This document shows, one piece after another, positions 1 through 7,843 of a DNA stretch of 64,000 nt. Origin of the DNA: Mycolicibacter senuensis. Its GTDB lineage: Bacteria; Actinomycetota; Actinomycetes; Mycobacteriales; Mycobacteriaceae. The position numbers were made by a program, and so were the translations under genes. Under the pieces are notes generated by a model. The model saw only the letters and a list, made by a program, of their open reading frames with translations, did no database searches and was not told the origin of the DNA. Position 1 is the stretch's first letter. Each line of letters begins with the position of its first letter. The stretch spans positions 1 through 64,000 of the forward strand of contig NZ_LQPS01000032.1 of NCBI RefSeq assembly GCF_002101885.1. Direction: 5' to 3'.

Positions 1-44
1 CCACCCACCCACCCAGACCGCCGGCCTGCACTCCGAACGAGACC

Positions 45-269
45 GACCTTGGTTATGACACGCTGTGGGTCGGAGATCGACTCGTCACGCCGGTGCACAT
101 GCAGTCCATCTATTCGGGCAAAGAGCAGCCGTACCCGCCGCAGATGACCCGCTACCTCGATCCGATGCTGCTGTGGACGGTCGCCGCCACGGCGACCAGC
201 CGAATAAGACTGAACGCCAGCACGCTCAGCACGTTCTACTACGAACCATCGACGTCGCTGGCCAGGCAA
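45..269 (+). pseudogene. Remnant of a luciferase-like (LLM) F420-dependent oxidoreductase
   Basis: About 75 residues in one frame read like the N-terminal part of an LLM-class flavin/F420 oxidoreductase: LGYDTLWVGDRLVTPV, then YPPQMTRYLDP, a TVAATATSRIRL helix and TLSTFYYEP. These match the usual order of strand 1, the proline-rich loop and the 'VAAATxRIRLG' segment in the family. There is no start region: the upstream codons encode a non-homologous Thr/Pro-rich stretch, and the window opens with tandem CCAC units. After about position 269 the frame loses family resemblance. A normal member is 280-340 residues, so this is a decayed fragment unlikely to be functional. The family assignment is from motif memory; the truncation is direct. 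Confidence 0.6.
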
Positions 270-313
270 TCACCACATGGGGCAATCGTCGGACGGTCTG
301 ACGGGCTTGGCGG

Positions 314-739
314 TCACTGCCCGGTCGTGCGCAACTCCCAGGGCTGCATACCGATTGCATCCGCCAGGTTTCGTTGCAGCGCAACACCATCTGGCATTGT
401 GCGGTAGAAGATTCTCACCTCGGCGATCTTGCCGTCCGCGTCGGGCAGGACGAAGAATATGCCGTTGACCGCAGCATCTCCGACTTGCAGCCGGAAATGT
501 GCGGCGTGGTGGGTATCGCCGCTGAGCACCTCCAGGTAACTGTCGTCGGATGCGAGTCCGTTCACGATCTTTATGGTCTCCACCGCCACCTCGCGGCCGG
601 TGACCGGCTCACCGCCGAACGGGCTGTAGATCACCACGTCCTCGGCGAGCAGACTTGTGAGGGTGTCTTTGTCGGCGCCGCCATGAATGCAGTCGACGAA
701 GTGCTCCAAGGTTTCGCGGTGCGGGGCGAACGTGATCAT
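314..739 (-). CDS. SnoaL-like / nuclear transport factor 2 fold protein
   Basis: A 141-residue protein of the NTF2-like superfamily. The N-terminal helical part (LEHFVDCIHGGADKDTLTSLL) is followed by AEDVVIYSPFGGEPVTGRE, the typical cone-barrel start, then beta strands with HFRLQVGDAAVNGIFFVL and a final EVRIFYRTMPDGVAL segment. Such proteins act as small isomerases, dehydratases or ligand-binding subunits; the substrate here cannot be told. The ATG has an AGGAGG just upstream (744-749). It is the last of three leftward genes (SnoaL-like, SDR, F420 reductase-like) that probably share the MarR-controlled promoter near 2403-2499. Function beyond the fold is inference. Confidence 0.8.
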   Translation of the reverse strand: MITFAPHRETLEHFVDCIHGGADKDTLTSLLAEDVVIYSPFGGEPVTGREVAVETIKIVNGLASDDSYLEVLSGDTHHAAHFRLQVGDAAVNGIFFVLPDADGKIAEVRIFYRTMPDGVALQRNLADAIGMQPWELRTTGQ

Positions 740-775
740 CAGCCCTCCTGGGACTAGGTGTGGTCGGGCGCGCGG

Positions 776-1720
776 CTAAGCCGTCAGCCGGCCGGGGAAG
801 TAGTTCCCGTTGTCCAGATCGGCGAGCAGACTGGGTTGAGTGGGTTCCCAGCCGAGCGTTCGGCGCGTAACGAGGTTGGAGGCCGGAAGGTTCAGTGTGA
901 CCAGGTTCGTGAACATGCCGAAGTATCCCGGCAGCATCAGTTCATCCACCGGAATGCTCACGACGGGCAGGCCCAGACGGCCGCCGATGGCCTCAGCAAT
1001 CTCCCGGAACGGGATACCCCCGTCTTCCACCGCGTGCCAGTAGCTGCCGGCCGGCCCCTTTTCCATCGCCAGGCGGAACAGGCTGGCGACGTCGCGGATA
1101 TGCACTGCGCCCCAGAGGTTCTCGCCGTCGCCGGGGTAGCCGACGATGCCCTTCTCTTTCGCGAGCGCGATCAGCCCCGGAAGGAAACCGGCACGATCGG
1201 TCGTGCTGTGCGCGACGGTGGGCAATCGCACGATCGAAGACCGCACTCCCCGCTCGGCGAGGCCGATTACGGCGAGTTCCACAGCATTGCGGAACCGCAG
1301 GGTGCCCCGGTACTCGTCCCCACTGGGCAGGGCGGGGTCCGCCTCGGTGGCCGGACGCCCCAGGTTACCGGGCGAGGCCATGCTGCCCGCCGCGACCAGT
1401 GGCTTCCCCGTTCCCGCGAGCGCCTCGCCGTAGGCGAGCATGACCGGTACTTCCGCGGCGGTCACGGCGTCGATCCCGCCGGACGGAAGCAGGTCTTGGC
1501 GGTGCGCGACGTGGATCACCCCGTCGGAGCTCGCGGCCTCCTCCTTGAGCCCGTCGAGATCTTCAAGGCTGCCGCGGCGCACTTTCGCGCCGAGCGCGGT
1601 CATGGCCGCGGCTGCCGTGTCCGACCGGGCCAGGCCGGTGACCTCGTGCCCGGCGGCGACGAGTTCGGGGATGATGTACGAACCGGAGTGGCCGGTCCCG
1701 CCGGCGACGAAAATGCGCAT
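776..1720 (-). CDS. Extended SDR / NAD(P)-dependent epimerase-like oxidoreductase
   Basis: A 314-residue Rossmann protein starting MRIFVAGGTGHSGSYI, an atypical glycine motif (GGTGHSG) of extended or NmrA-type SDRs. It continues with a VRRGSLEDLDGL nucleotide-binding strand, DGVIHVAHRQD and a C-terminal substrate domain ending in YFPGRL. The classical YxxxK catalytic pair is not obvious: the segment around YRGTLRFRNAVEL has Tyr but no Lys four residues later, so it may be an atypical or NmrA-like member. An AAGGAC element precedes the ATG. It sits 52 bases after the F420 reductase-like gene in the same direction. It probably works with its neighbours on a small carbonyl or quinone compound; that role is inferred. 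Confidence 0.82.
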   Translation of the reverse strand: MRIFVAGGTGHSGSYIIPELVAAGHEVTGLARSDTAAAAMTALGAKVRRGSLEDLDGLKEEAASSDGVIHVAHRQDLLPSGGIDAVTAAEVPVMLAYGEALAGTGKPLVAAGSMASPGNLGRPATEADPALPSGDEYRGTLRFRNAVELAVIGLAERGVRSSIVRLPTVAHSTTDRAGFLPGLIALAKEKGIVGYPGDGENLWGAVHIRDVASLFRLAMEKGPAGSYWHAVEDGGIPFREIAEAIGGRLGLPVVSIPVDELMLPGYFGMFTNLVTLNLPASNLVTRRTLGWEPTQPSLLADLDNGNYFPGRLTA

Positions 1721-1772
1721 GTGACTGTCCTTTTCAATGGAGGTGCAAGGGTGGTTGTTCTCGAGCGGTCGC

Positions 1773-2402
1773 TCAGCTGAGAACGTTGGCGCCGACGAAG
1801 AAGTCGGTGTGCTTGATGGAGTGGTTGAGAAGGCTTAGCTCCAGCAGGCCGACATTCTCGAGTGCCCGCGCCATCGACAGCGGCCCGGCGTCCAGCGGAC
1901 GCAGTCCCAGGCTCTCGATGAAGTCCGATACTCGCGCCTTGGCCGACGCGTCGTCGCCGGCGATGAACACGTCCGCCGGGCGACCGTGGGCCGGGCTGTC
2001 CGCCACAACGTTGGCGAACAGGGTGTTGAATGCCTTGACGACATGCGCGCCGGCGGGGGCAGCTTTGGCGATCTCCTGCGCGCCGGAACTGCCTTCGGGG
2101 GTGACAAAGCCCGTCAAATCGGGGGTGACGGGGTTGGTGATGTCGACGACGACCTTGCCGCGCAAAGCATTCCCGTACTCGCTGACCACCGCTGCTGCGC
2201 TGGCGTACGGCACGGCCAGGATGACGATATCGCCAGCCGGGGCGGTCTCGGCCGTCCCGGCGGTGGCGCCGAGCGCGGCGGCCAATTCCTTGGTTTTGAC
2301 CGGGTCGCGGCCGATGATCTCGACTTCGTTGCCGCCGGCGAGCGCCCGGTCGGCCAGTGCGCCGGCCATGTTCCCCAGGCCGATGATGCTGATGCTGTTC
2401 AT
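1773..2402 (-). CDS. F420-dependent NADP reductase-like oxidoreductase
   Basis: A 209-residue protein of the NADP oxidoreductase (coenzyme F420-dependent) family. The ATG at 2402 gives MNSISIIGLGNMAGALADRA, with the GxGxxxG dinucleotide motif right at the N terminus; a longer reading upstream would cross the regulator's operators and has no homology. The protein has an IIGRD segment after strand 2 (NADP phosphate recognition), IVILAVPYAS and NPVTPDLTGF, and ends in a helical domain with ALENVGLLELSLLNHSIKH. The family transfers hydride between F420H2 and NADP+, or acts as an NADPH-dependent reductase. First gene of the leftward operon, divergent from marR, so it is probably the main target of the repressor. 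Confidence 0.85.
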   Translation of the reverse strand: MNSISIIGLGNMAGALADRALAGGNEVEIIGRDPVKTKELAAALGATAGTAETAPAGDIVILAVPYASAAAVVSEYGNALRGKVVVDITNPVTPDLTGFVTPEGSSGAQEIAKAAPAGAHVVKAFNTLFANVVADSPAHGRPADVFIAGDDASAKARVSDFIESLGLRPLDAGPLSMARALENVGLLELSLLNHSIKHTDFFVGANVLS

Positions 2403-2431
2403 GAGATATCCCGTCTTGGTCGATGAATGAA

Positions 2432-2451
2432 AAGGTTGACTCCTCAACCTT
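2432..2451. promoter_or_regulatory. Palindromic operator 1 for the MarR-type regulator
   Basis: A perfect dyad, AAGGTTGA-N4-TCAACCTT, lies 30 bases upstream of the F420 reductase start and 49 bases upstream of marR. The 20-bp length and A/T-flanked arms fit MarR-family sites. The dyad is seen directly; binding by the adjacent regulator is inferred. Confidence 0.7.
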
Positions 2452-2460
2452 AGATCTGTT

Positions 2461-2480
2461 TTGGATGATGCGTCAACCAA
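2461..2480. promoter_or_regulatory. Palindromic operator 2 for the MarR-type regulator
   Basis: TTGGATGA-N4-TCAACCAA pairs at 7 of 8 arm positions and shares the core GGTTGA/TCAACC with operator 1. Its centre lies 29 bp from that of operator 1, about three helical turns. It lies 20 bases upstream of the marR start, so it fits autorepression. Confidence 0.62.
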
Positions 2481-2499
2481 TTTGGGGTAGCATCTGTGG

Positions 2500-2982
2500 A
2501 TGGCACCGAACTGGCTGAACCCACGTGAAAGCCGCGCCTGGCGAGCCTTCATAAACGCCAACCAACAGATCGAAGCCCACTTGAGCCGGCGCTTGCTGGA
2601 GGCCGGCCTGTCCGGGGCCGACTACTCGGTCCTGGCGGCGCTCTCGGCTCTCGACGGAGACCGCATGTCCGCCCGCCAGTTGAGCCAGACCCTGGGCTGG
2701 GAGAAGAGCCGCCTCTCCCATCAGGTGCGGCGCATGCAGAAAGACGGGCTGATCGGCCGCGAGACCAACCCCGACGACGCCCGCAGCACCATGGTCTGTC
2801 TGCTGCCGGCCGGCCGCGCCGCGATCGAGAAGGCCGCCCCCGGACACGTCCAGGACGTCCGCGGGAACTTCGTCGACCTGTTCACCCCGGCTGAGCTCGA
2901 TACGCTCGCCACCCTCAACGAACGAATCCTGCACCACCTGGCCACACACCGCGACTCCGCCATCGACGCGGAGCCTTCATAA
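2500..2982 (+). CDS. MarR-family transcriptional regulator
   Basis: A 160-residue winged-helix regulator. Residues about 38-105 hold the DNA-binding domain: LSGADYSVLAALS, then MSARQLSQTLGWEKSRLSHQ (helix-turn-helix), RMQKDGLIGRETNPDDARST (wing) and VCLLPAGRAAIE. The flanking helices form the usual dimer interface. No cysteine suggests a thiol switch, so a small-molecule ligand is more likely. It is transcribed away from the three-gene redox operon, with two matching palindromes between them, the standard arrangement of an autorepressing MarR that also controls its divergent neighbours. The ligand is unknown. Confidence 0.93.
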   Translation: MAPNWLNPRESRAWRAFINANQQIEAHLSRRLLEAGLSGADYSVLAALSALDGDRMSARQLSQTLGWEKSRLSHQVRRMQKDGLIGRETNPDDARSTMVCLLPAGRAAIEKAAPGHVQDVRGNFVDLFTPAELDTLATLNERILHHLATHRDSAIDAEPS

Positions 2983-3033
2983 CTCCTGCCGATGGCGGCC
3001 AATCAATGTCAGACCCCCTGCAATGCTGATGTC

Positions 3034-3252
3034 ATGTCCTCGACCGCATCTGCCGGCGGCACGCAATTGGGTCCGTGCCAGCGCCTTGATGTGCTGTTTG
3101 AGGAGTTGTCGGAGTTGGCCGGGCAACGCAATGCCATTGATGGGCGCATCGTGGAGATCGTCTCCGGTTACCGACGGGACCTGATCCGGCCGTCACCCGC
3201 GATATCAACTGCACAGATATTGTCTGTTGAGCACACAGTTCACCGGCGGTGA
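3034..3252 (+). pseudogene. N-terminal remnant of a 13E12-family (DUF222/HNH) protein
   Basis: The reading from the ATG at 3034 gives a Ser/Thr-rich start, then LGPCQRLDVLFEELSELAGQ and RNAIDGRIVEIVSGY, very close to the conserved N terminus of mycobacterial 13E12 repeat proteins. After about residue 46 resemblance stops and the frame ends at 3252, whereas full members exceed 400 residues and carry a C-terminal HNH nuclease domain, absent here. The 3' part overlaps the end of the oppositely oriented CBM2 gene. The truncation is direct; the family is recognised from memory. Confidence 0.65.
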
Positions 3253-3633
3253 GTACGGACCGGTCAGCACGCCCCTGAACCCACCGGTGGCCGAACCGCC
3301 CGGCGCGATGATGCGATTCCAATTCACCGGACTGAGGACAAAGTGCGTACCGGAACGCGCAAAGCTGCTGCTCCAGCTGTGCGAGATGGACTGCCCCGCC
3401 GGCATGTCGAATTCGAGCCGCCAATCGGTGAGCGGCGCCGCGCTCCTGTTGGTGATGACGAAGCGCGCGATGAAACCGGTCTGCCACGTCGAGGTCACCG
3501 ACAGTGTCGCGCTGGCCGCCGCCGCATGAGCCACCGCGGTGGTGGCCAGGCCGAGGATGACCACCATCAGCGCCGACACGCCGACGCGAAGCGCGATACG
3601 TAGGCGCTTCGCGCACCTGTCCAGTCGGCCCAT
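3205..3633 (-). CDS. Secreted carbohydrate-binding module family 2 protein
   Basis: A 142-residue exported protein. Residues 1-38 form a signal peptide: basic start, hydrophobic LRVGVSALMVVILGLATTAV and an Ala-rich cleavage area. The rest is one CBM2 domain: WQTGFIARFVITNRSAAPL, then DWRLEFDMPAGQSISHSW, NWNRIIAPGGSATGGFRG and the last Cys residues. The spaced tryptophans are those that stack on cellulose or chitin. No catalytic domain is present, so it binds rather than cuts polysaccharide. Length and layout match M. tuberculosis Rv1987 as I recall it (annotated as possible chitinase). Its 3' end runs into the 13E12 remnant. Confidence 0.88.
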   Translation of the reverse strand: MGRLDRCAKRLRIALRVGVSALMVVILGLATTAVAHAAAASATLSVTSTWQTGFIARFVITNRSAAPLTDWRLEFDMPAGQSISHSWSSSFARSGTHFVLSPVNWNRIIAPGGSATGGFRGVLTGPYSPPVNCVLNRQYLCS

Positions 3634-3790
3634 AGCAGCAGACCGTAGACCCGACCGGGCGATTTCGGCCGTCGCAGCACGGCGACGCTGCCGTTCGTTA
3701 TCTCAACCGAAATCGTGATGAAATCTACGCCCGATCACCGGGCTGGTCTGACCACTTGACCTCTGGCCAATGATCCGGCAGTTTGGGTTC

Positions 3791-4513
3791 ATGGCCCTGC
3801 GACAGGTGACTCGACGGTCGATTCCCGAACACGTCTTCGAGCAGATCATGTCCGAGGTGCTCAGCGGCGAGATGGCACCCGGCGAGGTGCTGCCCAATGA
3901 GCGCCGGCTCGCCGAGGTGCTGGGCGTGTCGCGGCCGGCGGTTCGCGAGGCGCTCAGCCGGCTCAACGCCGCCGGACTCGTCGAAATCCGGCACGGCGAC
4001 GCGACGACGGTGCGCGACTACCGCCGTCACGCCGGCTTGGACCTGCTGCCCCGCCTGCTGGTACGCGGTGACGAGCTGGATCTGGCGGTGGTGCGCAGCA
4101 TCCTGGAGGCCCGGCTGCACAACGGACCCAAAGTCGCCGAACTGGCGGCCGAACGCAGCGGCCCGCAGGCCGCCGCGGTGCTCGACGGCGCCGCGGCTGC
4201 GCTGGCCGCCGACGCGGATCCGGTGCAGCGTCAGCGTGCGGCGCTGACGTTCTGGGACCACGTCGTCGACGCCGCCGACTCCATCGTCTTCCGGCTGATG
4301 TTCAACACGCTGCGTGCCAGCTACGAACCGGCCCTGGAAGCCCTTGCCACCGTGATGGCCCTCGAGGTCAGTCGCCCAGAGCCCTACCGGCAGGTGGCGC
4401 AAGCGATCGCCGCCGGCGACCCGGCGGGCGCCCGGAGCGCCGCGATCGAACTACTCGAACCGGCCACCGACGCCTTGCTCACCGCCCTGTCCGGCTTGGA
4501 CGAACAGCGATGA
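3791..4513 (+). CDS. GntR/FadR-type transcriptional regulator
   Basis: A 240-residue regulator, taking the ATG at 3791 ([19 protein letters not shown]); an ATG 21 bases earlier is possible. Residues about 10-75 form the GntR winged helix ([20 protein letters not shown], then [20 protein letters not shown]). The C-terminal part is an all-helical FCD-type effector domain with [10 protein letters not shown] and [12 protein letters not shown]. The sequence closely resembles M. tuberculosis Rv0494, described as a fatty-acid-responsive FadR. Its stop codon overlaps the start of a membrane fatty acid hydroxylase by four bases, so the two are co-transcribed; regulation of lipid hydroxylation by acyl-CoA is a reasonable inference. 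Confidence 0.92.
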   Translation: MALRQVTRRSIPEHVFEQIMSEVLSGEMAPGEVLPNERRLAEVLGVSRPAVREALSRLNAAGLVEIRHGDATTVRDYRRHAGLDLLPRLLVRGDELDLAVVRSILEARLHNGPKVAELAAERSGPQAAAVLDGAAAALAADADPVQRQRAALTFWDHVVDAADSIVFRLMFNTLRASYEPALEALATVMALEVSRPEPYRQVAQAIAAGDPAGARSAAIELLEPATDALLTALSGLDEQR

Positions 4514-5166
4514 CGACGCCGATGCGAAGCGGCCTCAGCCTGGCCGATGCGGGCCGGGAGTTCTGGCGTCACCCCTCCCCGTGGTGCCTGGCACTGACGT
4601 TCATCGCGGCGCTGACCGCCCGGATCGCCGTCGGCGACTGGCAACTCACCGACGCCGTGCTGCCCGCGCTGATGATCGTCGCTTTTCCGGTGTTCGAGTG
4701 GCTCATCCATGTCGGCATCCTGCATTGGCGGCCCCGCTCGGCCGGCCGCCTCACCCTGGATCCGTTGCTGGCGCGCAAACATCGTGAGCATCACCGTGAC
4801 CCGCGGCGGATCGAGCTCATCTTCATACCCCGGCAGACACTGCTCTGGTTGATCCCGACCGCGGTCACCGTGCCCATGCTCGTCTCCAACCGGCTCGGAC
4901 TCGGCCTGACATCGGTGGTCGTGCTGACCGGCCTCGGAGTGGTCTATGAGTGGACCCATTACCTCATCCACACCGACTACAAGCCGAAAACCAGTGCCTA
5001 CCGGTCGATTTGGCGTAACCACCGACAGCACCACTTCAAAAACGAGAACTACTGGTTCACCATCACCACCACCGGCACCGCCGATCGGCTGCTCGGCACC
5101 TATCCCGAGCAGTCGACGGTACCGACATCGCCGACCGCCAAGAATCTGCACGGCGCGGCCCGCTGA
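4510..5166 (+). CDS. Membrane fatty acid hydroxylase / sterol desaturase superfamily protein
   Basis: A 218-residue membrane protein with the histidine clusters of the di-iron fatty acid hydroxylase superfamily: HREHH near residue 95, [11 protein letters not shown] near 148-158 and HRQHH near 174. Hydrophobic segments occur around residues 24-40, 50-66, 108-125 and 130-145. The family uses O2 and a non-haem di-iron centre to hydroxylate or desaturate acyl chains, sterols or carotenoids. The ATGA overlap with the FadR-type regulator implies translational coupling and a lipid substrate. The exact substrate is unknown; a role in modifying membrane or envelope lipid is inferred. Confidence 0.88.
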   Translation: MTTPMRSGLSLADAGREFWRHPSPWCLALTFIAALTARIAVGDWQLTDAVLPALMIVAFPVFEWLIHVGILHWRPRSAGRLTLDPLLARKHREHHRDPRRIELIFIPRQTLLWLIPTAVTVPMLVSNRLGLGLTSVVVLTGLGVVYEWTHYLIHTDYKPKTSAYRSIWRNHRQHHFKNENYWFTITTTGTADRLLGTYPEQSTVPTSPTAKNLHGAAR

Positions 5167-5264
5167 TCCGCGAGTCACCCCGCACAACCCGCGAACCCGG
5201 GCACCGCGGGAACGCTACGGTTGCCTCACGTCGAAATCGCCGACGGCCGCAGAGGAGCACCGAC

Positions 5265-6065
5265 ATGCTGAAGTACGAGGTCCATGGCACCGGCGCGCCG
5301 CTGGTGCTGGTCCACGGAATCACCCACCGCAGGCAGGCGTGGTATCCGGTGCTCGAGCACCTGACCGACCACCGCACCGTGGTGCTCTTCGACCTGCCCG
5401 GCCACGGCGAGTCCCACGACCTGGTGGTCCGCGACGGCGACGTACAGGGATCCTTGCGTACCGAGCTCGTCGCGCTGCTGGATCAGCTGGGCCTGGATCG
5501 CCCGCACATCGCCGGGAATTCCCTCGGCGGCCGGATCGCGCTGGAGGCCGCCGCAGATGAGCTGGTCGCGAGCGCGACCGTGCTGTCCCCGGCGGCGTAC
5601 TGGCACAACGCCCTCGATTTCGCCTACGTCCGGTTCGTCTTCTGGTGTCTGACCACCAGCGCCCGGGTGGTGGCGCCCGTGGTGCCGACGCTGGCGCGGT
5701 CGGCGCGGGCCCGGCGAATGATGGGTGCAGTGGTGTCGGCCCACCCCGACCGGATTCCCGCCGACGAGTTCGTGGCGGACCTCAACGGCATGCGGCGGGC
5801 CGTTCCCGCGATGAAGAAGATCTTCCCGGCCGCCGAGGTGTTCCACCGCGAGATCCCGGCGGACATCCCGGTGACCGTCGCCTGGGCGGCACGCGACCGG
5901 ATCCTGCTGCCCTATCAGGCGCGGATCGCCGAGCGGCGACTCCCCCAGGCGCGCCACATCCGGCTGTCGGGGTGCGGTCATGTGCCGATGGCCGACGATC
6001 CCGAACTCGTCGCACGCGTACTGCTCGAGGGCAGCGCCCCGGGCCGACAGGCCGAAGCCTCCTAA
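5265..6065 (+). CDS. Alpha/beta hydrolase
   Basis: A 266-residue alpha/beta-hydrolase. The oxyanion region LVLVHGITHRRQAWYPVL is followed by FDLPGHGES, the nucleophile elbow GNSLGG (Ser near residue 87), an Asp in AWAARDRILLP and the catalytic His in SGCGHVPMADDP, so the triad is complete. A helical cap lies between about residues 115 and 200. No signal peptide, so cytosolic. It follows the fatty acid hydroxylase by 98 bases and precedes a nitronate monooxygenase in the same direction. Family members are esterases, C-C hydrolases or haloperoxidases; the substrate is not predictable. Confidence 0.9.
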   Translation: MLKYEVHGTGAPLVLVHGITHRRQAWYPVLEHLTDHRTVVLFDLPGHGESHDLVVRDGDVQGSLRTELVALLDQLGLDRPHIAGNSLGGRIALEAAADELVASATVLSPAAYWHNALDFAYVRFVFWCLTTSARVVAPVVPTLARSARARRMMGAVVSAHPDRIPADEFVADLNGMRRAVPAMKKIFPAAEVFHREIPADIPVTVAWAARDRILLPYQARIAERRLPQARHIRLSGCGHVPMADDPELVARVLLEGSAPGRQAEAS

Positions 6066-6128
6066 GACCTCCGAACCGGGGCCCCGCTATGGCGGCGTCA
6101 CGGCGCGCCGCGAGTGCTTGAATGAGCC

Positions 6129-7049
6129 GTGGCCAACCGCATTCAGTCCTTGCTCGGAGTCGACTACCCCGTCATCCAGGCGCCGATGACCTACATCGCC
6201 CGCGCCGAACTCGCTGCCGCGGTGTCCGAGGCGGGCGGGCTGGGCGTGATCGAAACCCTGACACCCGAGGGACGCGCGGACCTGCAGCGGGTGCGTGAGC
6301 TCACCGACAAACCGGTGGCGGCGAACCTGATGATCCAGGGCTGGAAGAAGGACCCCTCGATCGTGAACACGTTGGCGAAGGCCGGCGTGCGCCAGGTGTT
6401 CACCTCGGCGGGCGATCCCGCGTTGTTCACCACACGGCTGCACGATGCCGGGATGACGGTGGTGCATGTTGTCGGCTCGCTCAAGGGCGCGCGGAAGGCC
6501 GCCGACGCCGGTGTCGACGCGCTGGTGGTCGAGGGTGTCGAGGGCGGCGGGTTCAAGTCACTGCTGGGCGCCTCAACGATGGTGCTGCTGCCACTGGTTT
6601 CCGAGAATGTCGAGCTGCCGATCATAGCCGCGGGCGGCATCTGCGATGCGCGCTCGGCGGCGGCGTCACTGGTGTTGGGCGCCGAGGGCGTGCAGATGGG
6701 CACCCGGATGCTCGCCAGCCACGAGGCGGCGGTGCACACCAATTTCAAAGACGCCATCGTCGCCGCGACCGACTCCGGCACAGTGCTTCTCGATATTCCG
6801 GGCAACCCGACGATGCGGGTCTTGCGGACCGGGCTGGCGGCCCGCGTCGCCGCCCACGACCCCGATGCTCAGTTGCTGGGGCAGATCACCGAGCTGTACT
6901 TCGACGGCGATATGGAGGCCAGTGTCGCCAACACCGGCCAGGTGTCGTCCCGGATCGTCGAACTGCTGCCGGTGGCCGAGATCATTCGCCGGACCTGGGA
7001 CGAGATCGAAGCCGTGCTGGACCAGGCCCGTCCGCGGGCCCGACCATGA
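6129..7049 (+). CDS. Nitronate monooxygenase-type FMN oxidoreductase
   Basis: A 306-residue TIM-barrel flavoprotein of the 2-nitropropane dioxygenase/NMO family. VIQAPMTYIARAELAAAVSE carries the N-terminal FMN contact, and VVEGVEGGGFKS, IIAAGGICDARSAAASLVL and GAEGVQMGTRML line the FMN phosphate site. Translation starts at GTG 6129. The family oxidises alkyl nitronates or reduces quinones; the substrate here is unknown. Its stop overlaps the start of the DUF6498 gene by four bases (ATGA), which again suggests one transcript through this rightward run. Confidence 0.9.
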   Translation: MANRIQSLLGVDYPVIQAPMTYIARAELAAAVSEAGGLGVIETLTPEGRADLQRVRELTDKPVAANLMIQGWKKDPSIVNTLAKAGVRQVFTSAGDPALFTTRLHDAGMTVVHVVGSLKGARKAADAGVDALVVEGVEGGGFKSLLGASTMVLLPLVSENVELPIIAAGGICDARSAAASLVLGAEGVQMGTRMLASHEAAVHTNFKDAIVAATDSGTVLLDIPGNPTMRVLRTGLAARVAAHDPDAQLLGQITELYFDGDMEASVANTGQVSSRIVELLPVAEIIRRTWDEIEAVLDQARPRARP

Positions 7050-7843
7050 CCGCTGCGGGTTCGCGCGCCGCGTTCTCACGAGTTCAGCTGTTCACTGCAC
7101 TCGGAGTGGTCGCCGTGCCCGCCTTCGGCTGGTTCGGACGGCATTGGTCCGGCGCCACGACCCTGGTGGTGTACTGGTTCGAGAACGTCGCGATCTGCCT
7201 GTTGGTGATGGCTCGTATCGCTGTGCACCAACGACTCTCCCCCAAATCCGGTCACTTCCGCTATCGAGGTCCGGGAACCGGCGGCCCGACGACTTCGTCC
7301 TTCCTATCGGGCTTCGCACTAGTCAGCCTGGCCTTCTGCGGCGCCCACGGGATCTTTCTCGGGACCGTTCTCGCGGTGCTGACGCACAACCGGGCACCCG
7401 AGCTTCAGCTGATCGGCCTCGACTGGCGCAGCGTGGGGTGGGGGTGCCTGTACGTGTTGCTGTTTCTGACAGTGGATTTCGTCCTGGATCTGGTCGATCT
7501 ACGCCGATGGTCGTTCCGTGACCTCGAATGCGCCGCCAACGTCGGACTGGGTCGGGTGATGGTCGTGCATCTGACGTTGTTGCTCGGCTTCGCCGGGATC
7601 GCGGCCACCGACGCTCCGAGCGCCCTGTTCGGGGTCTTCGTCGTGTTCAAAACCCTGGCTGCGCTCAGCGCCGTTATTCCGCAGTGGGAACCGGAACGAC
7701 CGCCGCGCTGGCTGGGCAACCTGATGGATCGCATGCCGAACGTGCATCCGGGAGAACGCTTCGAGGATTTCTGGGTCCAGGATCAGGCCCGCGAGCGGGA
7801 TCGGCGACGGCGCAACGAGCAGCCGTGGCGGACGCCGCGATGA
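7046..7843 (+). CDS. DUF6498-like multi-pass membrane protein
   Basis: A 265-residue integral membrane protein with about six hydrophobic helices. The first half has VYWFENVAICLLVMARI, the Tyr-Trp-Phe-Glu-Asn signature typical of DUF6498 proteins; later segments include LVSLAFCGAHGIFLGTVLA and WGCLYVLLFLTVDFVLDLVD. The C-terminal 45 residues are soluble and very basic and acidic. Biochemical function is unknown. It overlaps both neighbours by four bases, with the nitronate monooxygenase upstream and the APC permease downstream, so all three are likely co-translated. Confidence 0.8.
   Translation: MTAAGSRAAFSRVQLFTALGVVAVPAFGWFGRHWSGATTLVVYWFENVAICLLVMARIAVHQRLSPKSGHFRYRGPGTGGPTTSSFLSGFALVSLAFCGAHGIFLGTVLAVLTHNRAPELQLIGLDWRSVGWGCLYVLLFLTVDFVLDLVDLRRWSFRDLECAANVGLGRVMVVHLTLLLGFAGIAATDAPSALFGVFVVFKTLAALSAVIPQWEPERPPRWLGNLMDRMPNVHPGERFEDFWVQDQARERDRRRRNEQPWRTPR

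Noticed and set aside
6070..6090. GGGGCCCC-centred palindrome before the nitronate monooxygenase gene as an operator
   Set aside because: Only ten symmetrical bases, all G or C, expected by chance in this composition.
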